This document shows, in pieces, positions 35,402-43,015 of a stretch of DNA of 53,440 nucleotides (the first letter of the stretch is position 1; every line of letters begins with the position of its first letter). Made by a program: the position numbers and the translations under genes. The DNA is from CANNDT01 sp945876205 (GTDB taxonomy: Bacteria > Acidobacteriota > Vicinamibacteria > Vicinamibacterales > UBA2999): contig CANNDT010000020.1 of the NCBI GenBank assembly GCA_947503365.1, positions 1-53,440 on the forward strand, in the 5' to 3' direction. Under the pieces are notes generated by a model. That model searched no databases. It worked only from the letters and a program-made list of their open reading frames with translations, and was not told the origin of the DNA.

Positions 35402-36344
35402 TCTCCCGTCCAACGTTCTTCGCGGCTGGCGCCGGCCGGTGTTCTACGCGCTGGCTGTACTGCTCGTCGTCGGCCCTCCGTTTCTTTCGACCTACTGGGT
35501 CGGCCTGCTCACGCAGATGGTCATTCTCGCCATCCTCGCGATGAGCCTGGACATCCTGCTCGGATACACCGGCCTGCCGTCGCTCGGCCACGCCGCCTTC
35601 TTTGGTGTCGCGGCCTACGCCGTGGCGGTGCTGGCGACCAGGTATCAGCTCGGCTTCTGGACCTGCGTGCTTGGCGGCATCATGATCGGCACGCTGTGCA
35701 GCGCGGCCATCGGGCTGATCGTGTCGCACGTCAGAGACGTGTACTTCCTGATGATCACCCTTGCGATCGGGATGGTGCTCTGGGGGCTGAGCAATCGCTG
35801 GATTCCGATGACCGGCGGCGACAACGGGTTGGCCGGCATTCCGCGGCTCGAGACGCACGCCGGGCTGCCGTTTGCCGGCCCGATCCCGTTCTACTACGTG
35901 ACGCTGCTCGTGTTCGCGGTGTCGGCGGGGATCATGGCACTGCTCGTCCGATCGCCATTCGGGCTGACCTTGCGCGGCGTGCGTGAGAGCGAGTCGCGGA
36001 TGAAGAGCCTCGGCTTCAACACCTGGCTGCATTGCTATTTGAGCTTCGTCATCTCGGGAGTCTTTGCCAGCGTCGCCGGCGTGATGTGGGCGTACTACAA
36101 CGGCTTCGTGAGCCCGACCTACCTCGACCTGACGGCGTCGTCGGAACTCTTCCTGATGGTGACGCTGGGCGGCCCCGCCACTCTCGTCGGCCCCGTCATC
36201 GGCGCGGGGGCGATCGTTCTCCTGAAGAACGTGATCAGCGCCTACACCGCGCGCTGGCTGCTGATCCTGGGCATCGTCTACATCGTCGCCATCCTGGGCG
36301 CCCCGCAAGGCTTATGGAACCTCGGAAGAAGCAAGCGCACGTAG
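35388..36344 (+). CDS. livM: Branched-chain amino acid-type ABC transporter permease LivM
   Basis: A 318-residue inner-membrane permease of the LivM family, with the signature MSLDILLGYTGLPSLGHAAF near residue 45-65 and the C-terminal VTLGGPATLVGPVIGAG. Its ATG lies inside the livH gene, giving a 14-nt overlap and indicating coupled translation of the two permeases. Both form the membrane channel served by the ATPases at 37555 and 38341. Confidence 0.92.
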   Translation: MDAANLPSNVLRGWRRPVFYALAVLLVVGPPFLSTYWVGLLTQMVILAILAMSLDILLGYTGLPSLGHAAFFGVAAYAVAVLATRYQLGFWTCVLGGIMIGTLCSAAIGLIVSHVRDVYFLMITLAIGMVLWGLSNRWIPMTGGDNGLAGIPRLETHAGLPFAGPIPFYYVTLLVFAVSAGIMALLVRSPFGLTLRGVRESESRMKSLGFNTWLHCYLSFVISGVFASVAGVMWAYYNGFVSPTYLDLTASSELFLMVTLGGPATLVGPVIGAGAIVLLKNVISAYTARWLLILGIVYIVAILGAPQGLWNLGRSKRT

Positions 36345-37558
36345 TGTCCGCCTTCAGGCGGACCGTGATCATTGCGCTGGTCGTGGCCGGTGCGACGCTG
36401 ACGCTCGCGCAAACAGCGGAGCGCCCGCCCGTCAAGATTGGTTTCATGGTGCCGCTCTCGGGCGCCAACGCGCAGAACGGGCGCGACATCCTCAACGGTT
36501 TTCTGCTGCTGCTCGAGGAGACCGGCTACCAGGCCGGTGGACGGAAGATCGAGCTGATCGTCGAGGACGATGAAGGAATTCCGGCGGTGGGGCTGACGAA
36601 GGCACGCAAGCTGATTGAGCGCGACGGCGTGCACATGATGGGTGGCGCGCTCCTCACCTCCACCGGCTATGCCCTCGCGCCGTACATCGAATCGCAGGGC
36701 ATTCCGATGGTCTACCCCGTTGTCTCGGCTGACGACCTCACACAGCGGCGTCGCGCGAAGTGGATCATCCGAACCGGTTACACGGGCAGCCAGCCGAATC
36801 ATCCGTTCGGCGAATACGCCTACAACACGTTGAAGCTGAGGACGGTCGCGACCATCGCGCTCGACTACGGCTTTGGCTGGGAATCCGTGGGCGGGTTCCG
36901 GCGCACCTTCGAGGAGCAGGGTGGACGCATCACCCAGAGCCTGTGGGCGCCGCTCTCGATCCACGATTTCGCCCCGTACCTCGCGCAGATCTCGCGCGAC
37001 GTCGACGCCGTGTATGCGCTCTTCCTCGGCAGGACGGCGCTGCAGTTCGTGCGGCAGTACGAAGAGTACGGCTTGAAGGGACGCGTGCAGCTGATCGGCA
37101 TGGGCACCACCACCGACGAGCATGTGCTGCCGGCGATGGGCGACGAGGCGATCGGCGTGATCACGGCGCTGCATTACAGCGGCGCGCTCGAGAATCCCGC
37201 CAACCGGAAGTTCGCGGCCGCCTACCGTGCGCGCTACAAGCGGGTGCCCAGCTATTACTCCGAGAGCATGTATACCGGCGGCAAGTGGGTGCTGGCGGCG
37301 ATCGACGCGGTGAAGGGTAACGTCGAAGACCGCAACGCGCTGCTCGAGGGCCTGCGCAACGCCCGGCCCACCGATCTGCCGCGCGGCCCGGTCGTGCTCG
37401 ACGAATACGGCAACCCGATCGAGAACATCTACGTGCGCCGCGTCGAGCGGGTCAACGGCGTCCTGCAGAACACCGTCATCGCCACGCTGCCGAACGTCTC
37501 CCAGTTCTGGAAGTACAACCCCGCCGAGTACCTCAAGCAGCCTCTCTACGCGCGATGA
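36344..37558 (+). CDS. Periplasmic substrate-binding protein of the Liv-type transporter
   Basis: A 404-residue type 1 periplasmic binding protein. A signal peptide (FRRTVIIALVVAGATLTLAQ) precedes the ligand-binding fold, with typical segments IGFMVPLSGANAQNGRDI, EDDEGIPAVGLTKARKLIE and YSESMYTGGKWVLAAIDAV. A GTG at 36344, sharing a base with the livM stop codon, gives a clean signal peptide. An ATG at 36314 is an alternative that adds ten residues and overlaps livM. It delivers the ligand to LivHM. The 3' end overlaps the ATPase gene by ATGA. Confidence 0.88.
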   Translation: MSAFRRTVIIALVVAGATLTLAQTAERPPVKIGFMVPLSGANAQNGRDILNGFLLLLEETGYQAGGRKIELIVEDDEGIPAVGLTKARKLIERDGVHMMGGALLTSTGYALAPYIESQGIPMVYPVVSADDLTQRRRAKWIIRTGYTGSQPNHPFGEYAYNTLKLRTVATIALDYGFGWESVGGFRRTFEEQGGRITQSLWAPLSIHDFAPYLAQISRDVDAVYALFLGRTALQFVRQYEEYGLKGRVQLIGMGTTTDEHVLPAMGDEAIGVITALHYSGALENPANRKFAAAYRARYKRVPSYYSESMYTGGKWVLAAIDAVKGNVEDRNALLEGLRNARPTDLPRGPVVLDEYGNPIENIYVRRVERVNGVLQNTVIATLPNVSQFWKYNPAEYLKQPLYAR

Positions 37559-38310
37559 CACCAGCCTGCCTGGCGCTCGACAACGTCTCCCGGCACTTCG
37601 GCGGCCTCAAGGCTGTTGACAAGGTCAACCTCGTCGTCCAGCCGGGCGAGCGGCGGGCAGTCATCGGGCCCAACGGCGCGGGCAAGACGACGCTGTTCAA
37701 CGTCATCAGTGGGGAAGTGCGGGCCAGTGAGGGCACGATCGCGCTCTTTGGCGACGATGTGACGAAGCTGGCGCCGCACCAGCGGGCGGTGCGCGGGATG
37801 GCGCGGACGTTTCAAATCACGAAGCTGTTCCCAAACCTGACGGTGATGGAGAACGTGCTGCTGGCGTGCGAGGCACAGGACCCGCGGCGCTTCACGATGC
37901 ACCGGCCGATGTCGTCGTGCGTCGACCTCGAACGCAGGGCCGAGGCGCTGCTCGCGCAGTTCGGGCTCGGGACATTCGCGCACGACACCGCGAAGAACCT
38001 GTCGTACGGCGTCCAGCGCAAGCTCGAGGTGGCGCTGTCGATGGCCGGACGCCCGCGGTTGCTGCTGCTCGACGAGCCGATGGCCGGGCTGTCGTCGGGC
38101 GAGAGCGAGTCGATGCTGGCGATCCTCAGGAACCTCGATTCGGCGGTGGCGGTGCTGCTCATCGAGCACGACATGGACATCGCGTTCGCATTTGCCGAGC
38201 GGGTCACCGTCCTCTACCAGGGCCGCGTGTTGACGGACGGACACAAGGATGAAGTCAGCGCGAATCGCACCGTGCAAGATATCTATCTAGGATCGCCAAT
38301 TGCCGAATAG
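37555..38310 (+). CDS. livG: Liv-type ABC transporter ATPase LivG
   Basis: A 251-residue ATPase with Walker A GPNGAGKTTL, the signature LSYGVQRKLEVALS (first part LSYG instead of LSGG, as common in LivG), Walker B LLLLDEPMAGLS and the H-loop IEHDMDIAF. It begins in an ATGA overlap with the binding-protein gene. Its last codons and stop (38290-38314) have been duplicated to form the leader of the next gene. Confidence 0.93.
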   Translation: MTPACLALDNVSRHFGGLKAVDKVNLVVQPGERRAVIGPNGAGKTTLFNVISGEVRASEGTIALFGDDVTKLAPHQRAVRGMARTFQITKLFPNLTVMENVLLACEAQDPRRFTMHRPMSSCVDLERRAEALLAQFGLGTFAHDTAKNLSYGVQRKLEVALSMAGRPRLLLLDEPMAGLSSGESESMLAILRNLDSAVAVLLIEHDMDIAFAFAERVTVLYQGRVLTDGHKDEVSANRTVQDIYLGSPIAE

Positions 38311-38342
38311 AGATCTCGGATCCCCGATAGCCGAATAGAGAT
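38290..38342 (+). repeat. 25-bp imperfect direct duplication at the livG/livF junction
   Basis: GGATCGCCAATTGCCGAATA plus GAGAT (38290-38314) is repeated at 38318-38342 with three differences. The first copy holds the end and stop codon of livG; the second forms the spacer and runs into the livF ATG. No other Shine-Dalgarno is visible, so the duplication created the current spacing between the two genes. Confidence 0.75.
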
Positions 38343-39096
38343 GCTGAACGTCACCGACATCCACACCTATTACGGCGATAGCCACGTGCTGCAGGGCGTC
38401 ACGATGACGGCTGAAAAGGGCGTCGTCACCGCCGTCCTCGGCCGCAACGGCGTCGGCAAGACGACCCTGTGCCGGTCGCTGGTGGGGCTGACGCGCGCAC
38501 GCCAGGGCCGGATCGAATTCGACGGCACCGACATCACCGCGCTTCCGCCGCATGCGATTGCCGCGCGGCACGTCAGCCTGGTGCCGCAGGGACGGCGTGT
38601 GTTTGCGTCACTGACGGTGTACGAGAATCTGGCCATTGCCTCGCGCCCGCCTTCGCCTGCGGCTTCGGCGCGGCAGGGCCGCAGATGGGATCTGCCGGCG
38701 GTCTTCGAATTGTTTCCCCGTCTCAAGGAGCGGCTGAACAATCGAGGCAACGAGCTCAGTGGCGGTGAACAGCAGATGCTGGCGATTGGACGCGCGCTGG
38801 TCGCCAACCCGCTGCTGATGATCATGGACGAGCCCACCGAAGGGCTCGCGCCTGCGGTGATCGTGGAGGTGGGACGGCTGGTACTTCGGCTGAAGGCCGA
38901 GGGGATGTCGATCCTGCTCGCCGAGCAGAATGCCGCCTTCGCGGTGAAGCTCGCCGACTACGTGCACGTCATGAGCAAGGGGCGGATCGTCCACTCGTCC
39001 GACCCCGCGGCGCTGTGGAATGACGAAGAGATCAAGACGAAGCTGCTCGGCGTCCCTTCGCGGTCGGCCGTTGACCGTCCCTCCGCCCGGGGCTAG
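38341..39096 (+). CDS. livF: Liv-type ABC transporter ATPase LivF
   Basis: A 251-residue ATPase with Walker A GRNGVGKTTL, Q-loop SLVPQGRRVF, signature LSGGEQQMLAIGRAL, Walker B LLMIMDEPTEGLAP and the LivF-type LLAEQNAAFAVKLA. Between the Q-loop and the helical-domain motif LFPRLKERL, the protein reads SRPPSPAASARQGRRWDL. This stretch is encoded by a REP-like DNA element inserted in frame in a loop that varies in the family. It is the last gene of the transporter block; 28 nt separate it from the beta-propeller gene. Confidence 0.93.
   Translation: MLNVTDIHTYYGDSHVLQGVTMTAEKGVVTAVLGRNGVGKTTLCRSLVGLTRARQGRIEFDGTDITALPPHAIAARHVSLVPQGRRVFASLTVYENLAIASRPPSPAASARQGRRWDLPAVFELFPRLKERLNNRGNELSGGEQQMLAIGRALVANPLLMIMDEPTEGLAPAVIVEVGRLVLRLKAEGMSILLAEQNAAFAVKLADYVHVMSKGRIVHSSDPAALWNDEEIKTKLLGVPSRSAVDRPSARG
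38646..38682 (+). repeat. REP-like element, copy 3, inside livF
   Basis: Begins CCCGCCTTCGCC and continues TGCGGCTTCGGCGCGGCAGG. It shares the first 12 and most later bases with copies at 10781 (leftward) and 27333. It is read in frame as PPSPAASARQGR within LivF. Confidence 0.55.
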
Positions 39097-39124
39097 ACTA
39101 CCCGCGCCTTCTTAGGAGACACCA

Positions 39125-40420
39125 ATGAAGAGATATGTCGCAGTGATTGCGGCGGCGGTAGCCGCGTTCGGCGCCGGGTTGTTCATGTCCGGCACGCCCG
39201 TCTACGTGCAGGGGCAGGCGCCGGCGGTCTCGACCGCCGCCGTGTCGGGCCAGAAGGGTGGCATCGACGTCATGGGTCCCTACGACGTCGTCGTCGGCTG
39301 GCCCAAGCCGCTGTCGAACCTCGCAGGACACGAAGGCTGGACGTGGGGTGCCGTGCAGGGCGTGTTCGCAGAGAGTCCTGACCGCGTGTTCATCCTGCAG
39401 CGCGGCGAGCTGCCGGATCTCAAGCGCCCGAACCCGGTGGCGTTGAACCAGATCGGGCCCAGCCTCGCATTTCCGACCGGACAGGTGCCATTCCGCAACG
39501 CCTCGCAGGGAATGAACGCGAGCCCGCCCGGAGGGGGTGGCCCCGGCGCCGATCCCGACGATCCCGCACAGGCCTGGAAGGGCCGCATGGGCATCGACGC
39601 GCGGTGGGAACACCTGATGGTCGCGTTCAACGCGGCCGGCGACATCGTCGAGCAGTTCCCGCAGTGGGACACGCTGATGAAACGGCCGCACGCGATCTAC
39701 ATCAATCCCTACGATGCCGAGAAGCACCTCTGGGTCGTGGACGATCACAGCCACGCCATCTTCAAGATGACGCACGACGGCAAGACCATCGTCCAGACGA
39801 TTGGCACCCCTGGCAAGTCCGGCGCCGACGCGTCGCACTTCAATCGTCCGACGTTTCTCGCGTTCCTTCCCGACAGCACGATGTTCGTGGCCGACGGCTA
39901 CAACGGCAACCGCGTCGTGAAGTTCGACAAGAGCGGAAAGTTCGTGCTGGCGTGGGGCGAGAAGGGCGCGCCGGGAGGCAACGAGCGGCGCCCGGGCTAC
40001 TTCAACACCGTGCACGGCATCACCGCGGATCCGATGACGCGCCGCGTGTACGTCAGCGACCGGTCCAACCGCCGCATGCAGGTGTTCGACGAGAACGGCA
40101 CGTTCGTCGACCAGTGGGACTTCTCGCGATCCTCGAACACGCAGTTCCTGATGGTTCCGGCGGATCGATCGCTCTGGGCGATTGAAGACACGACGTCGAA
40201 GGTCGTGAAGTACGATCTCGAGGGACACTACCTGTATTCATGGGGCCTGCTGAACGACTTTCCCGGCGCCTTCCTGAACCCGCACGGTTTCAGCGTCGAC
40301 CAGGAGCAGAACCTGTATGTTGCTGAAGTCGGCAACGGCCGCGTGCAGAAGTTCAAGCCGCGGCCGGGCGCAAACCCCTCGATGCTGGTAGGCAAGCCCG
40401 TTTACGCGGCCTGGAGATAA
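39125..40420 (+). CDS. Exported six-bladed beta-propeller (NHL-type) protein
   Basis: A 431-residue exported protein. A signal peptide or anchor (AVIAAAVAAFGAGLFMSG) is followed by an NHL/peptidyl-alpha-hydroxyglycine-lyase-like propeller with repeats such as HLWVVDDHSHAIFKMTHDG, TMFVADGYNGNRVVKFDKSG, RVYVSDRSNRRMQVFDENG and NLYVAEVGNGRVQKFKP. Such proteins occur widely in Acidobacteriota as periplasmic binding or lyase proteins. AGGAG lies 7 nt before the ATG. The cytochrome lipoprotein follows after 4 nt, so the pair is probably one transcription unit, possibly an extension of the transporter operon. Confidence 0.85.
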   Translation: MKRYVAVIAAAVAAFGAGLFMSGTPVYVQGQAPAVSTAAVSGQKGGIDVMGPYDVVVGWPKPLSNLAGHEGWTWGAVQGVFAESPDRVFILQRGELPDLKRPNPVALNQIGPSLAFPTGQVPFRNASQGMNASPPGGGGPGADPDDPAQAWKGRMGIDARWEHLMVAFNAAGDIVEQFPQWDTLMKRPHAIYINPYDAEKHLWVVDDHSHAIFKMTHDGKTIVQTIGTPGKSGADASHFNRPTFLAFLPDSTMFVADGYNGNRVVKFDKSGKFVLAWGEKGAPGGNERRPGYFNTVHGITADPMTRRVYVSDRSNRRMQVFDENGTFVDQWDFSRSSNTQFLMVPADRSLWAIEDTTSKVVKYDLEGHYLYSWGLLNDFPGAFLNPHGFSVDQEQNLYVAEVGNGRVQKFKPRPGANPSMLVGKPVYAAWR

Positions 40421-40424
40421 CTTG

Positions 40425-41012
40425 ATGAGAAGATTCGCGACGTATGTGACCCTGGGTGCCGGCATGCTGGTGGTGGCGCTCGTCGCCGGATGCCGGGCGG
40501 CGCCGCCGCCCGCACCTCCCGCAACCGAGTTCCGTCCAACGGCGACCGTCCGGGAGGTCATGGGCAACATGGTCGATCCGAGCGCCGACATCCTGTGGGA
40601 GTCGGTGGCGACGATCGTCAGCCAGACCGGCGTCGAAGAGCGCCGGCCGCGGACCGACGACGAATGGGCGGCGGTGAAGCGCAGCGCGGTGACGCTGGTC
40701 GAAGCTACCAACCTGCTGCTGATCGATCGTCCGACCGGCCGGACCGAAGACATCTCGGCCAACCCCAGCATCGAGCTTTCACCTGCGCAGATCGACGTGC
40801 TTCGGAAGAAAGACCCGCAGGTCTGGAAGGACTTCGTGAAGAAGCTCTACGACGCCTCGACCCCGATGCTGGATGCCATCAACAACAAGGACGCTGATAC
40901 GCTGCTGAACTCGGGCGAAGCCCTGGACGTGGCGTGCGAGAATTGCCACCTGCATTACTGGTATCCGCCGAAGGGGGCGCCGGCATCGGCGCCCAGCCAG
41001 AAGGGCGAGTAA
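40425..41012 (+). CDS. Cytochrome c' -like lipoprotein
   Basis: A 195-residue lipoprotein: the lipobox LVAGC puts the acylated Cys at 23. The mature part is a Pro/Ala linker, a helical domain, and a C-terminal heme motif CENCH at 171-175 followed by LHYWYPP. A C-terminal CxxCH after a four-helix domain is the pattern of cytochromes c' and related electron carriers. The ATG at 40425 has GGAGA 7 nt upstream; a TTG one codon earlier is possible. It follows the beta-propeller gene by 4 nt and may accept electrons from, or bind a gas ligand beside, that protein. Confidence 0.82.
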   Translation: MRRFATYVTLGAGMLVVALVAGCRAAPPPAPPATEFRPTATVREVMGNMVDPSADILWESVATIVSQTGVEERRPRTDDEWAAVKRSAVTLVEATNLLLIDRPTGRTEDISANPSIELSPAQIDVLRKKDPQVWKDFVKKLYDASTPMLDAINNKDADTLLNSGEALDVACENCHLHYWYPPKGAPASAPSQKGE

Positions 41013-41021
41013 GGCGAGCCT

Positions 41022-41361
41022 CTAGTAGGTGTAATCGTCGGAGGGCGAGCGCTTCTTGGGGGCGCGGCGCAGCTTGTAGTACTGGCACTCCGGACACCAG
41101 GCGTCGGCGTCGAAGCCGGTGGTGCCGGCGTAGGGCTTGACCTCGCGGTGCGTGCAGAACTCCTGGTAGCCGTTTTCGGCCGGCTGCATCCAGCGGCACG
41201 ACCGGAAACGGACGAAGGCGGCCGACTGCGGGACGTCCGACGTTGCGGGAGCGAGCGTGGGCCCGGGGCTCTGGTTCGATGCCGGTGACGCCGGCGTAGC
41301 CGGAGTGGGCTGTGGATCGGGCGACGCCCCTGGACTCATGATGGGCGGCGGCGAATACGGG

Positions 41362-41381
<20 letters not shown>
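41022..41381 (-). CDS. Small Cys-rich protein of unknown function
   Basis: A 119-residue protein that I do not recognise. The first half is a Pro/Ser/Thr-rich low-complexity stretch. The second half has five cysteines and a histidine (FRSCRW, FCTHRE, WCPECQYYK), suggesting a small zinc-binding module, and a basic tail (RRAPKKR). The TTG start at 41381 has GGAGAAGG just upstream and overlaps the helicase gene by 20 nt; an ATG at 41339 would shorten it by 14 residues. Position after the helicase suggests co-expression with it. Confidence 0.6.
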
Positions 41382-42669
<1,288 letters not shown>

Positions 42670-42674
42670 GAGGC

Positions 42675-42893
42675 TTATCTGGCGCGGAAAGTGATGATGC
42701 CGCGGACGGGGTCGTAGGGCGATACGCCGACGGTGACCCTGTCTCCAGGAACGACTTTGATTCGGAAGCGGCGCATCCGGCCGCTCAACTGCGCTAGTAC
42801 TTCGTGGCCCGCATCGCACTGGACTCGGTAAAGCCCGCCGGAATGGACCGCGACGACCGTTCCCTGCATATCAATCAGATCGTCTTTGCTCAA
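42675..42893 (-). CDS. infA: Translation initiation factor IF-1
   Basis: A 72-residue OB-fold protein of the IF-1 family: MSKDDLIDMQGTVVAVHSGG, then YRVQCDAGHEVLAQLSGRMR and RIKVVPGDRVTVGVSPYD. It binds the ribosomal A site during initiation. It starts with TTG; AAGGATGAG lies upstream at Shine-Dalgarno distance. Many bacteria also carry infA in the ribosomal protein operon, so this may be a second copy. The adjacency to a DEAD-box helicase, 5 nt apart, suggests a stress-responsive translation unit. Confidence 0.93.
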   Translation of the reverse strand: MSKDDLIDMQGTVVAVHSGGLYRVQCDAGHEVLAQLSGRMRRFRIKVVPGDRVTVGVSPYDPVRGIITFRAR

Positions 42894-42912
42894 TCAGCTC
42901 ATCCTTTCACGC

Positions 42913-42921
42913 AACATAGCA
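42913..42921 (-). promoter_or_regulatory. infA: Candidate extended -10 of the infA-helicase unit
   Basis: Reading leftward, TGCTATGTT has the TGn extension and a TATGTT hexamer, 19 nt before the infA start codon. The near half of the inverted repeat (42931-42941) lies just upstream, in the spacer between -10 and -35 positions. Confidence 0.4.
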
Positions 42922-42930
42922 ATCAGTGTG

Positions 42931-43001
42931 CCACATGGATGAGTTCGACGCAACCCTTGTTGTTGCTGCAATTTGCCGGATCCGCGCAACCATCCATGTG
43001 G
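42931..43001. promoter_or_regulatory. Widely spaced 11-bp inverted repeat upstream of infA
   Basis: CCACATGGATG (42931-42941) and CATCCATGTGG (42991-43001) are exact reverse complements 60 bp apart centre to centre. They occupy most of the 122-bp gap between the acyl ligase gene and infA. They may be paired operator half-sites or, if transcribed, a long hairpin. There is no T-run, so it is not a standard terminator. Confidence 0.5.
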
Positions 43002-43015
43002 AAACGAGTTACCAA

